A stretch of DNA of 34,759 nt from the NCBI GenBank assembly GCA_000320545.1, contig ADNK01003222.1:1-34759 (forward strand). The letters run 5' to 3'. The position numbers were made by a program, and so were the translations under genes. This document shows, piece by piece, positions 13,045-23,333 of this stretch. This DNA is from Bigelowiella natans CCMP2755. Lineage: Eukaryota > Cercozoa > Chlorarachniophyceae. Positions within the stretch are counted from its first letter, which is position 1; the number at the start of each line of letters is the position of its first letter. The notes below the pieces were generated by a model. The model made no database searches. It had not been told where the DNA came from and saw nothing but the letters and a program-made list of their open reading frames with translations.

Positions 13045-13062
13045 ACACGTACGCGTACGTGT
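13045..13062. repeat. Perfect 18-bp palindrome in the LINE 3' flank
   Basis: ACACGTACGCGTACGTGT is its own reverse complement. It sits about 155 bases downstream of the ORF2 stop codon on the element's strand, among other short inverted words. Confidence 0.9.
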
Positions 13063-13217
13063 GCCAGACTATAGCAGTCTGCAGTGCATGATCGACAATA
13101 TAACATGCGTCGTGTACGCGCACGACAGCAGGCTAGCAGGTGCGTGTACGTATGTGTACGTGTTGTCATCATGTGCGGCCCACACTCATGTGCATGTGAG
13201 ACGGATGTGATGAAGAA

Positions 13218-16200
13218 TCAAATTTTTTCAATGGTCATCCTGATGTAGCTGTGCAATGCAGCGGCTACAGCGCTAATGTTGCATCTGTTGGTTTCTGCCA
13301 CAATGTGTTTCATGCATTTGAAAGCGTCCTCATGCGACCGATGTTGCCGCGCACTGCGCGCAGCAGTTCTGGATTCAATTTCAGCCTTTGTCAACCGGTT
13401 CGTGTCGTCGTTGCGATTCATGATCGCGCGCATTTGATTGCGCAATCTGATTTGTTCTCGACCATGTGTTGGACATTGCAGGAGATGATCCATGTCCTTC
13501 AGGATGCCACATGCATCGCACGTGGCATCTTCCTCTGTGCATTGTCCACGTGACAGCATGAATTTGCCAAGATTGCCGACACCACAGATGGCGCGCATCC
13601 ATGATGTAGCAACACTTGGAAGTTTCAGTTTGATGCCGGTGATCGAAGATGACGGGAGGAAACCAAGATTCTTGAGATGCACAGCGCGCAATGAATCATT
13701 GGACCATTCCTCTTCGAATTCGTTGAAAGCACAAGATTTCATCACCTTGTGATGTTTTTTCAGTTCTTTTTTCAGCGCCTCTGTTGTCGCCAAAACGGTG
13801 GGCAATTCGTCACCTAACAAGTCGTCAGTGATCGATTTGAGCCGTCGAAACAAGGATGCTTTGTTCCACGTGTGTGTGGGCACATCAATCCACGATGTGC
13901 CATCCAACATTTTTCGATTTTCAATGATGAAGCCATAACTGCTCCAATCATTTATTCCCTCATGGATTTGAGGACCGCTGCCTGTGTCGATCCATGCGTT
14001 AGTGCGTAACCATGATTTAGCACACTGCACTTTAGTTTGATATCGGGGTGGCAACGTGCCAGTGAGGACGTGGGGGACGTCGTTGGAGATGGATCCAGGT
14101 AATCCCAATATACGTTTCAGGGTTTGGGATTCCATGGAATCCATCTGTTTTATTCGTATGTTTCTTCGTGATCTCCATATTGGAGCAGCGTATCTGCTGG
14201 ATGCAAGGAACCATGATTTGTAAAATTTCAGTCTGACGTTTAGCGGTACAAGGTGTCTGGAATAACACAACCTTAACAAAAACCTTCGCTTCTTTTGCAA
14301 TCTCAGGTGAGAAGCAAGAGCATGTTTTTCAAAGGTTAATTTGTTGTCGAAGATTAGTCCGAGACATCTGCCGCTGTCGACTCTTTTTATTTTTCCTTGG
14401 AGATTGAGAGAGATGTTCCAGGAGGTTTGGTGTCGGTGGGCTTTATTTCTTTTGTCAATTATAAGGTACCCGCTCTTGTCCCCATTGAATCGCATCCGCC
14501 ATTTCATGCACCAGTCCGTCATTTGGTTTAGGTCGGCCTGGATATCATCTTGCATTTTCCCCCATCGGTTTGGCGAAAACAATTTGTAGGGGGTAACGTC
14601 GTCACAGTATATTTGGAAATCTGTGTTGGTAATATGTTCGTAAATGTCGTAATAGGTTATGAAAAGGAAACAGCTGAGAGATGATCCTTCGGGGACGCCG
14701 CTCCCAAGGTTCATGTGCTCAGAGAGAGTATTGCCAAATCTGAATCTGGCGGTACGATCTCTGAGCCAGTCGTCGATCCACAGCAATAGCGAGCCTCGTA
14801 TTCCGTATTTGTCATGTAACTTGCGTATCATGCCGGAATGCCAGGCTTTTGGATAAGCTTTAGAGGCATCTGTAAACAACAGGATGGCTGCAAGCTTTTT
14901 GTTATATACTCCATCCTCGATTGACTGCGTCATCTTTGTGAGTGCAGTTTCGCAGGATCGATTTTTCATGAATGCATACTGATGTATGCTAATGTTTTTG
15001 GGGGGTATAGCTTCGCGGAGCCGTTGTTCTATTAGTTTGTCTTCTATTTTTGAAGCTATTTGTAGGAGAGAAATCGTTCTCCCGTTGAGAGGGGTGTTAA
15101 GTTCTTTGTTGGCCTTAGGGATGAGACAAAAAATGGCCGCCTTACGTGAGCCATCTCGGGTACCCCATCTATATGACATGTTGAATGTAGCTAACCACAG
15201 TTGATGGAGTTTCTTGCTTTTTTTCAACATGTTTAGGTGAACACCATCATCGCCAGGAGACTTGTACGGTGATGCTTTGTTGATCACGTTTCTTAGTTCA
15301 TGCATAGAAAAATCTCTGTTGTATGAATTAACACTGTGGATCTTTTTGTCTTCATTTTTCCTGAAGGTATTTCTCCAAGCCTCAGTTTCAGCGTGAAAGG
15401 TTCGATTTTTCTTGTCTGACGGGTGTGGTTTGTAGATATGTTTCCATTTGGCAACACACACTCCACATTTTTTTTCTTCAGAGGTTTCGCCATCGAGTCC
15501 TCCGAATTTATCCCGCCCTCTGGATTTTTGGAATAATTTGTACAGCATTCTGGTATGATTCCCATTGTTGTATTTTTCGAAGCGAGACAAGAATAATTGC
15601 CATGCTTCGTACTGAAGGGTTTCGGTGGTTCGTTCAAGTTCGGCGTTGATTTCTTGGATCTTGGTTTCTAATAATTTTCTCTTCCGAAATTTCCTTTCGT
15701 GTTTCAAGGATCTAAATAATTTTTCTTGTTGATCTTTGATGGATTTATATTTTTTGTCGTTTTGGTATGGCTTGATTGGACTCCAACGTTGTCGTTTTTT
15801 TGGTGTGCAGCTATTAAAAGCTTTTCCGGTAAAGTCCCAGAACCAGCGTTCAAGCTTTTTTGCATCAGCCTCCGATTGAACGTTTAGTATGCGCTGGTGC
15901 AAGCGTTCGGTAATATTATTCAATTTTTCGTCAAATCGTTTTACATCGAATTTGTCGATGTCATATATCATTGGTGAAGTCTGTTGATGGATTGCCACAG
16001 GTTTTCCAAAGTGGATACCGAAATGGTCACTTGTCGTGGTGTTGGCCATCTGATATTCTATTTGGTGTGCGAAGTTTGAGGAGCACAGCACATGATCAAG
16101 TGTGCTTGTGTTTCCTTTTCTGAAATATGTGGCTTCCCCAGGGTTGACCATCATGATGTTGTTATCCGACAACCACTGGTGTAGGTATCTGCCACGTCTA

Positions 16201-16712
16201 TCTTCTTGGTTTCGGACATCGTAGGTGGAGTGTTTAGCATTAGTGTCCCCCACGATGATGTATTTTTTCCATTTCTGTTTCCGAATGATGTTCATTATGA
16301 AATCTAATCTCTCTTTCAGATGTGAGATGTTTTGGTGTGGCTGGAGGTACACCATTATGACAGCATATTTTTCAATGCTGTGTATGAAAAAACTAATATC
16401 GTAATTGTTATCATCTATAGGTATATGAATTATATCTGTGTTCTTTTTTCTTAATCCAAAGCTCCCAGAGGAGCCGCTCGTCCGAATCACTTCGTATCCC
16501 GCTGGAGGATGCAGCCTCTCCGATTCTTTGAGGCGGCCTTCCCCAAACCAGGCGAGTTCGATGTTGTTGGTGGTTATCATTTCTTTTAACATATTATATC
16601 TTCTATTTATTCTTTGCCTGCCTTGTTCAGTTCCGTTTTTACTGCGTATGTTTTGGTAGTAGTAGGGGAGATTCAAATGATTAACCATATTTACGTGTCC
16701 TTCTGTTTTCAT
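13218..16712 (-). CDS. LINE ORF2: APE-type endonuclease and reverse transcriptase
   Basis: The ORF gives 1164 aa. Seen: the N-terminal apurinic-type endonuclease domain (about 1-240) keeps YYYQNIRS, a likely catalytic Glu58 (FGEGR), GDTNAKH at 155-161, STLDH at 203-207 and SDH at 228-230. The reverse transcriptase spans about 480-760, with LLFTDASKAY (Asp615), GVPEGSSLS at 672-680 and the catalytic YCDD at 702-705. A C-terminal zinc-knuckle-like motif has C1065, C1068, H1076 and C1080. No RNase H domain is evident. Known: this domain order is that of APE-type LINEs, whose ORF2 product nicks target DNA and primes reverse transcription there. The second Met (M9, 16688-16686) overlaps the ORF1 stop and may be the real start; the ORF itself opens at 16712. 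It is full length with no stops, so recent or possible activity is inferred. Clade assignment (Jockey, I, R1-like or other) needs a tree. Confidence 0.97.
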   Translation of the reverse strand: MKTEGHVNMVNHLNLPYYYQNIRSKNGTEQGRQRINRRYNMLKEMITTNNIELAWFGEGRLKESERLHPPAGYEVIRTSGSSGSFGLRKKNTDIIHIPIDDNNYDISFFIHSIEKYAVIMVYLQPHQNISHLKERLDFIMNIIRKQKWKKYIIVGDTNAKHSTYDVRNQEDRRGRYLHQWLSDNNIMMVNPGEATYFRKGNTSTLDHVLCSSNFAHQIEYQMANTTTSDHFGIHFGKPVAIHQQTSPMIYDIDKFDVKRFDEKLNNITERLHQRILNVQSEADAKKLERWFWDFTGKAFNSCTPKKRQRWSPIKPYQNDKKYKSIKDQQEKLFRSLKHERKFRKRKLLETKIQEINAELERTTETLQYEAWQLFLSRFEKYNNGNHTRMLYKLFQKSRGRDKFGGLDGETSEEKKCGVCVAKWKHIYKPHPSDKKNRTFHAETEAWRNTFRKNEDKKIHSVNSYNRDFSMHELRNVINKASPYKSPGDDGVHLNMLKKSKKLHQLWLATFNMSYRWGTRDGSRKAAIFCLIPKANKELNTPLNGRTISLLQIASKIEDKLIEQRLREAIPPKNISIHQYAFMKNRSCETALTKMTQSIEDGVYNKKLAAILLFTDASKAYPKAWHSGMIRKLHDKYGIRGSLLLWIDDWLRDRTARFRFGNTLSEHMNLGSGVPEGSSLSCFLFITYYDIYEHITNTDFQIYCDDVTPYKLFSPNRWGKMQDDIQADLNQMTDWCMKWRMRFNGDKSGYLIIDKRNKAHRHQTSWNISLNLQGKIKRVDSGRCLGLIFDNKLTFEKHALASHLRLQKKRRFLLRLCYSRHLVPLNVRLKFYKSWFLASSRYAAPIWRSRRNIRIKQMDSMESQTLKRILGLPGSISNDVPHVLTGTLPPRYQTKVQCAKSWLRTNAWIDTGSGPQIHEGINDWSSYGFIIENRKMLDGTSWIDVPTHTWNKASLFRRLKSITDDLLGDELPTVLATTEALKKELKKHHKVMKSCAFNEFEEEWSNDSLRAVHLKNLGFLPSSSITGIKLKLPSVATSWMRAICGVGNLGKFMLSRGQCTEEDATCDACGILKDMDHLLQCPTHGREQIRLRNQMRAIMNRNDDTNRLTKAEIESRTAARSARQHRSHEDAFKCMKHIVAETNRCNISAVAAALHSYIRMTIEKI

Positions 16713-18123
16713 ATGCCCTGAATCGTAGGTAGCTGCCCTGATATGTGATTTGTGAATTCAGCAGTTTGGTGGCCTCTTCATGCGAGTGCACAAACAGCTG
16801 AAGTAGAGGGCCCTTGCCGAGAGGTTCTATTGCTGCGACTTTTACATCGATGTTGGTTTCGATTATCTGCTTGATGATTCCAATTCGTGTTGATTTTTCC
16901 TGCTCGTTAGGTCCCAGCCTTGGGCCTCTCAGAACTACAGAGTGCTTACTTGGCCTTGACTTAGCTGCTCTGACTGTGGTCACTAATCCAAAGAGTGAGG
17001 GAAGGAATGATCCTTGTCCTAACTGATGTTCGGTGTTAAGCAGATCCAGGTAAGCATCCATCTTAGATTCTCTGGAGCCTTTGAAGAACACTTTTAGGTG
17101 GGTTTTATTCCTAGATTTGAATTGGATTCCTTGAAAGTCCTTCCCATATTTCGCTTGGAAAGCTACGTGCATTTGGAATTCGTTCAATCCTAGTGCATCG
17201 ATCAACTTTGGAGTTATTTTGGACAGGTTTTTCCCAATATCTGGAACATCTTTTTTTTCACTGGATGGGTTCAAATCCTCTACGTTCTTTCCGGCTAGGC
17301 ATTTAGTCTCTTCTTCCTCGGTGTTAACTTCTGTCAGTGTGTCGCGGTTTTCATCCCTCGGATCTGCTGTGTTTGTTTCCTCACTTGTTGGTTCGTTGGG
17401 ATGTTTTTTTTTGCCAGTGAGAACAGTGCGACATGGGTCGCCGGAGGCCATAATGGCGCCCCCCGCTTGCAGCATGGCTTTTTTGTCAAGTTCCAATATG
17501 AGCACGTTCTGTTTATACTTCCGGTTGTATTTCCTTTGATTCCTGGCGTGACTTTTTGGAACTTGCCAACTCTGGCTATTCTTTCGCTCAGCTAGTCTTT
17601 GTACTTCTGCTTCAGGATATTTATCTCGACCATGAGGTTCATCAGCGCGTGATGAGGTTGTGACACTAGCGTAAGTTCTCGAGGTCCGTTGCATCGAGGA
17701 GGGTTGAGCTTCCATTGTGCCATTCTTCTGATGTTCCTTGATATAAGTCAGTTCTTCTTCAAGTTTCAGTAATTTGTTTTTAAGCCCAGCGTTTTCCTCC
17801 TGCATGTCTTTTTGATCTTGCTGCAATTGTTGTTGTTTCTCATCAACTAACTGGACCATTGTGGTCAGCATTTCACACAATTTTTTCATTGTGTTCCACT
17901 GAGGAGTTTCTTTGCGTTCCATTGTTGCAGACAGTGTTGAAGTAACTTCGCGAAGGCATTGAGACAGATCATGACTTTTCCTATCAGAGCCACAGTCGTC
18001 ATCATTGCATTCTGAATCGAGATCCAACGTTGCGTGTTGGTTCTTTTTGTGCTTTCTTCCCTTTTTGGGTGTCTGGTGCTTGTTGTTGCCACGCGCGCTG
18101 CGCGTGATCATCACGGTGGGCAA
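16681..18123 (-). CDS. LINE ORF1: coiled-coil, nucleic-acid-binding-like protein
   Basis: The 480-aa ORF lies directly upstream of the reverse-transcriptase ORF on the same strand. Seen: a basic N-terminus (SARGNNKHQTPKKGRKHKK), an acidic patch, then a heptad-rich, Gln/Glu/Leu-rich segment at about 85-135 that should form a coiled coil. A basic, Ser/Arg-rich middle follows. The C-terminal part (about 300-480) alternates hydrophobic and charged stretches (VVLRGPRLG, LLQLFVHSHEEATKLL, YLRFRAYENRR) and looks like an RRM-type or gag-like fold. No CCHC zinc knuckles are visible. Known: LINE ORF1 products trimerise through coiled coils and coat element RNA. The stop codon overlaps an ORF2 ATG in the string ATGGTTAA. 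The function is inferred from position and architecture. Confidence 0.88.
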   Translation of the reverse strand: MPTVMITRSARGNNKHQTPKKGRKHKKNQHATLDLDSECNDDDCGSDRKSHDLSQCLREVTSTLSATMERKETPQWNTMKKLCEMLTTMVQLVDEKQQQLQQDQKDMQEENAGLKNKLLKLEEELTYIKEHQKNGTMEAQPSSMQRTSRTYASVTTSSRADEPHGRDKYPEAEVQRLAERKNSQSWQVPKSHARNQRKYNRKYKQNVLILELDKKAMLQAGGAIMASGDPCRTVLTGKKKHPNEPTSEETNTADPRDENRDTLTEVNTEEEETKCLAGKNVEDLNPSSEKKDVPDIGKNLSKITPKLIDALGLNEFQMHVAFQAKYGKDFQGIQFKSRNKTHLKVFFKGSRESKMDAYLDLLNTEHQLGQGSFLPSLFGLVTTVRAAKSRPSKHSVVLRGPRLGPNEQEKSTRIGIIKQIIETNIDVKVAAIEPLGKGPLLQLFVHSHEEATKLLNSQITYQGSYLRFRAYENRRTRKYG

Positions 18124-18500
18124 TATTTCACTTGTGCGCGGCTATGAGTCCGTTTGAAGATGTGCACATGCGCTATTGAGTTGTCATTGGGCATATTTCG
18201 ATCATCGAGCGCACGAACTGTGCAAAATGAACACACTTTGCAGTAGTCATACGCAAGATGTTGTCAGCGTTCGTCATATCGCTATAGCAGTCATACACGC
18301 GCAATGTACGCTAATTGATGCACATGTAGCAGACACACATGCATATATACATGCAGCGTACACGACAGCTAGTAGCGCTCGGCTATGGCACTCCTATGCA
18401 TGCATGCTGCATGATGTACGCACTGTGTGCACAATCGTAGCCAGCTAGCCAGGGCCATGCGTGCGCCATCTAGCTATGCAGTCCATCATCTATTTGTAAC

Positions 18501-19162
18501 TTCTTCGCGATGATAACGGTAATTGACAATTTCACGAGTGCTAGTTACACATTCCATGTTTGAGATGCATCACTGGTACGCATTCGTCTTAGCCAACAAA
18601 ACCGGAAAAAAGAAAGGTGCTAGTCCTCACTCCCAATTGAAAGAAAGGCAAAATTAAGGATATGGCAGCAGGACACCATGTTGTCACCATAGTAAAGATG
18701 TTAAAAATAGAAGGAATATATATACTCCTTCCTTGGTTGTTTCTTGGATTGGTTTATTTCTTCCTCGATACTTGTTCTACCTCCACTTCACATGAATCAT
18801 AGCATGAAGAGTAAACCATTACCTCTCCATACCATGAGCATGCAATAGGAATTCGTGATTTCGAACAAATGAAAAGGACACTGTTTTGAGAGACTATATA
18901 GTAGAGGCAAACTCATATGGGAATATAAATCAGTATACATGCAGAATGGATCTAAAATGTCATATTTTATGTAGAAATCAAACTTCATCAGCTTTGTGCT
19001 GCTTTCGATATTCTGGTGTAATAGCCACCATTTAAAATCGCAACTACTTTCTGTTTACCCAGCAGTTGTCACCGATGGACAAATATACCAATATTAAGAA
19101 GAAAAACAGCATAGCACCTAAAAGAATCTTTCTATATGAATACGCCTATCCCACCCACCCAC

Positions 19163-19227
<65 letters not shown>

Positions 19228-19334
19228 CAATTTGCAACGATTTCGTCATCTTCTCTCAATTATAAGATGGAAAATTCCGTCGTGAAAATGATGATTCGAC
19301 GAGATTGTATGCAACACGTATTTATTAATAACAT
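18501..19334. other. Gene-free spacer between the LINE and the ATPase 3' end
   Basis: AT-rich sequence without a convincing coding exon. It holds the long (TA)n tract at 19167-19223. The part next to 19334 should contain the 3' UTR of the minus-strand ATPase. Confidence 0.6.
19167..19223. repeat. (TA)n microsatellite
   Basis: A perfect TA run of about 57 bases downstream of the ATPase stop codon, on the LINE side. Confidence 0.97.
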
Positions 19335-22300
19335 TTAATAGTAAGTGTATGTGTAGACCCATCCTGATTCTCCTTGCTGTCGCATAATTGACTTACGGAT
19401 CTCGTCATAACAAAGAATGTAAATCGCAAATGGAAGAGCAGGAAGCCAGTGAACGAACTCAATAGCCCGTGTACCAAGCCCTGTATTCAAACCTGGAGTG
19501 TAGCAAAGGAAGATACCTAGTACTGTTTCAAAGACAAGACCAAAGTTGAGGACTTGATTCCTCATTCCCTGGTGGTAGATAGAAAGTGTACGAGTCTTGC
19601 AAGCTAGGATATCTGCCCATTGTACGACGATAATACACACGAAATATGCACACTGTGCGTGAGCCAATGCTTCTTTTGGATTCTGGCAAATCCCATTACA
19701 AATGTTGCACTTTTTCAGATCGTAGCTGTTGCCGTCATAAATCATGGTAGCTGCGTCACAGTTGCCTCCCGTGCGAACAATGACAGGCTTGTCGCTATCA
19801 TCGTTGGCATCAGCTTCGAATGCAGCAGAAAGACCAAACAGGATCTCAGGCTTGAAACCATAGTCGTTAAGAACGACGAAGTATGTGTAGAATCCACCAA
19901 GGGCCTGGATAATACCGATTTGAAGGTATGAGAAAGAAATCAGCTTTGCAGTAACCAAACGGTCCGTGTCCATATTTCGCGGCGGCTTTTCCATAATATT
20001 AGCTTCTCTGTTCTCGTAGGCAAGGGAAATAGCAGGAACCATATCCGTACCGAGGTCAATACACAAGATAAGTACAGTCGTAAGGGGAAGAGGAATCGAA
20101 GTAAGAATAAACATTAGGAAGGGCGTGATCTCAGGGATGTTGGATGATAGTGTGTATGCAATAGATTTCTTCAAGTTGTCAAAGATGAGTCGGCCTTCTT
20201 GCACACCATCTACAATAGATGCGAAGTTATCGTTGAGAAGAATCATATCGGCAGCCTCCTTTGCAACATCGGAACCTTCCATTCCCATTGCAACACCGAT
20301 GTTAGCCTTCTTCAGCGCAGGAGAATCGTTAACACCATCTCCAGTTACGGCAACGACGTAATTGCACGACTTGTCAGGTTTGAGTCCACGCCCACGCTTA
20401 ATGGTCTTATTCTGGAGACCCTTCACGATGAAGAGCTTTTGCTGTGGAGAAGTACGTGCAAAAACGATATCATCATAGTCCAACACACGGTCCAACTTAT
20501 CAGGAGTGAACGTCTGTAGCTGCTTGCCCTCGATAACAATAGCGGTAATTCGAGGATCATCCTCCTTGACGGTATCTGGGTCTTTGCCTTGAAGAGTAAG
20601 TTCTGCTCGTAGATCACGGATTGTCTTAGAGTTCTTCCTGATGATATTAACTTGCTTTGCAATAGCTTCTGCAGTGACGGCATGATCACCGGTAACCATG
20701 ATGACATTGATTCCTGCACGTTGACACTTGAGAACAGACCCTGGGACAGCAGGACGAGGAGGGTCAATCAGAGAAATAAGACCACAGAATGTAAGAGATG
20801 ACTGGATCTCCTCCCTAAAATTCCAGTCCTCCTCTGCTCCGGAGACGTGGTACTTGAAATCAGCAGGATACTTCGACTTGTCGAGATAGGTGTAAGCAAG
20901 GCCAAGAACACGTTCACCACCGTCCATCAACCGGAAAATGTTGTCGTTGAAGCTCTTGATGTGAGCCTTCTTTTCCTCAATCTTCCCATCTATCAAAATT
21001 TTGTCGCATCTAGTCCAAACACGCTCAGGTGCTCCTTTGAACATGAGCATGTGAGGTTTGGTCTTATCACAATCTTGCTCATTGATGGAAACCATGAACT
21101 TATTCGCAGACTTAAATGGTACGAGACCGTTAGGAACACGAGGGTTTTGATCACGTAGTTTCTTAATTGGCTGAAGAGTCTGGAAGTATTTAATGAAGGC
21201 TGTTTCTCCTGCATCTCCTTCAACAGGCCATGTATTGACCTCAGCGTCTTCAGGCATTTCCTTGAACACTGCAGTTGCACAGTTGACACCAATGTTGTGA
21301 AGCACTTGAAAGGTTGGATCCTTCATATCGATCTCATTAGGAGCATGAATCTTGTTGTTGTAGTAAAGGTGAGCAACACTCATACGGTTTTGAGTCAGAG
21401 TTCCTGTTTTATCTGATGCAATAACGGAAGTTGAACCTAGAGTCTCTACAGCCTCGAGGTTTTTCACCAAAACCTTCTGTGTTTCCATACGCTTTGCAGT
21501 AAGAGTGAGCGCAACCGTCACAGTTGCAAGAAGTCCTTCAGGGACGTTAGCCACAATAATACCAATGCAGAACACAACGTTATCAATTGCATCGAATCCT
21601 TTAATGATACCGATAATGAGGAAAACTACACCAAGCACAATAGCAACGGAGGAAATGATCTTGATGAAATGTTCAATCTCCTGTGCAATGGGGGTTTCTT
21701 CCTCTTCTGCAGTAGAAGCAAGCTTTGCAATTCGACCAATGACAGTTCTGTCACCCGTCGCAATGACAATTCCCTTTCCATTTCCTTCGCAGCAAAGAGT
21801 ACCATAGAAAGCAACGTTTGTGGCTTCAAGAGGTCTCTTGCCTTTGGGATCTGCCTTTGGGAAACGTTCCTGCGGTTCTGGCTCTCCAGTCATAGAGGCA
21901 TTATCGACTTTGAAGGATTGTGCCTCAAACATCCGGACGTCAGCTGGAATCTTCTTACCGTTCTTGATCTCAACGATATCTGTAATAAAAATAAACATAA
22001 TTAATTGGACGATACTGCATACAATATGTTGTATCCATGGAAATAGGGGAAGAAAACTTCATTTTAGTTTACCGCCAATGACGATATCAGTTGCTGGAAA
22101 ATCGGAGATTTTCTTTCCTTCACGGGTAACAATGGTCGATGTTGGTGTCAACTTCTTAAAACCTGACAAAGAACATTTTCGTATTATGGGAGGCAATAAA
22201 TACATCAATAATAAATCTTGCCAAAATTAAAGGAGTAACACATGAAATTGTTGCAGACTGTTATAAATTGTATACCTTGCATGACCGCATCAGCTTGTGC

Positions 22301-23333
22301 ATCTTGGTAGAAGGAGAAACATCCGGTAAGGAATACGACGACGGCCAAGACAATACCAAGATAAAGCTATAAAAGAGTTTCATTTAGTACGTTTAATGGT
22401 TTGAAAAAAGATAACTGATTTTAACGGTACTAGCTAGAATATCAGGGTTAGAAGACGACGTACGTTGTCAACGGCATCGTTGTTGATTCCATACGCAATG
22501 AAACACAGAACTGCAGCTCCCCACAAGAGAAGGGAGAAAAATCCAGTCATATGAAGAAAGAACTTGACATACCTGAAGAAACAACCCATTCAAAATAAGA
22601 AGATAGCAAATATTTAGGCGACGACACTACTCACTTGATCGTAGTAGTCTTATTCGACTTTATAGTGTTATTGATACCAAACTTCGTTATTACCATGGAA
22701 GGGAAGGAGGGGGGGAGAGTTCATTGAGTCCATCACGTTCAAGACGCCTTTGTGCTTCCGCAGTGCTAAGACCCTGCATATTCCAACACATTCGTCATTC
22801 AGAGTTGCATGTAAAATGATATCATATTGATCAGAAACACGGTCGGCGTCTACACAACATGCATGCATATGATTTATTTTCAGGGATTTTCAACGTACAT
22901 TCTTGATACTGGTATCGTGTTTCGCCGCAACTTCTTCACAGGTCATCATATGCTCATCCTGTAATATATTGTGATGTAGAGAATAAGGTTTTTTGTAATA
23001 TAGCATGTGATTTTGCGTGGGAGTGTACATTAGATCAAATTCGTCGCTATACTTTTAATAATTGAACGTTTAACAATTGTATTTCATTGCTTGCCAATGT
23101 TTTGTCAACGATAAATTAGGTTTTACGTTTGATTAATATATCAATACCATAGGAATTTCTTGAGCTCCCTCTTCTTCCTCTTCACTAGCACCTGATGCCT
23201 TGCGCATGGCCCTCCTTTTTTCCATCTCTGCAGTTGTGGCTGATACTTGGGTAATGATAGCCGCAGTACCTGCGGTATTATCATCCGCAGGCTTTCCTTG
23301 ATCCTTATCCAAGTCTCCGTGCTTAGTTGCCAT
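19335..23333 (-). CDS. Na+/K+-ATPase alpha-subunit-like P-type (P2C) ATPase
   Basis: Seven exons in transcript order: 23333-23148, 22958-22899, 22773-22694, 22572-22464, 22366-22276, 22162-22073 and 21979-19335, all phase-consistent, giving about 1086 aa (animal alpha subunits have about 1020). Seen, in model numbering: acidic N-terminal tail; TM1-TM2 (LLLWGAAVLCFIAYGI, LYLGIVLAVVVFLTGCF); actuator TGE at 236-238; TM4 VANVPEGLL at 348-356; phosphorylation DKTGT at 395-399; nucleotide-binding FKGAPERV near 520; TGDGVND at 751-757; TM5 SSNIPE; TM6 CIDLGTDMVP, retaining both cation-binding Asp residues (about 847 and 851); TM8 VVQWAD. The C-terminus ends YTYTYY, like the animal ETYY end. Known: these pumps exchange cytosolic Na+ for external K+ at the plasma membrane. 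Odd: about 14 extra residues before TGDGVND, and a Cys-rich TM7-TM8 loop. The exon 3/exon 4 junction (Trp split by an intron) is the least certain. No beta subunit lies nearby. Confidence 0.96.

Larger units (their letters stand above)
12930..18500 (-). mobile_element. LINE-type non-LTR retrotransposon with two intact ORFs
   Basis: On the minus strand the element reads 5' flank (about 18500-18124), ORF1 (18123-16681), ORF2 (16712-13218), then 3' flank (13217 to about 12930). Both reading frames are uninterrupted. The two flanks share a word-rich, GC-heavier composition (repeated gcatgc, cgtacg, gtacac words) that differs from the AT-rich host spacers; I used this to place the outer limits, which are therefore approximate. 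I found no clear poly(A) tail and no convincing target-site duplication. There are no LTRs and no integrase. It lies between the 3' ends of two convergent genes and disrupts neither. Confidence 0.9.

Noticed and set aside
13251-18092. Many open frames of 60-115 aa inside the LINE, on the plus strand or in other minus-strand frames
   Set aside because: They overlap ORF1 or ORF2, which have clear domain motifs. The overlapping frames show no recognisable family pattern.
19620-22230. Open frames of 60-140 aa overlapping the ATPase exons
   Set aside because: They lie in the shadow of a strongly conserved P-type ATPase coding sequence.
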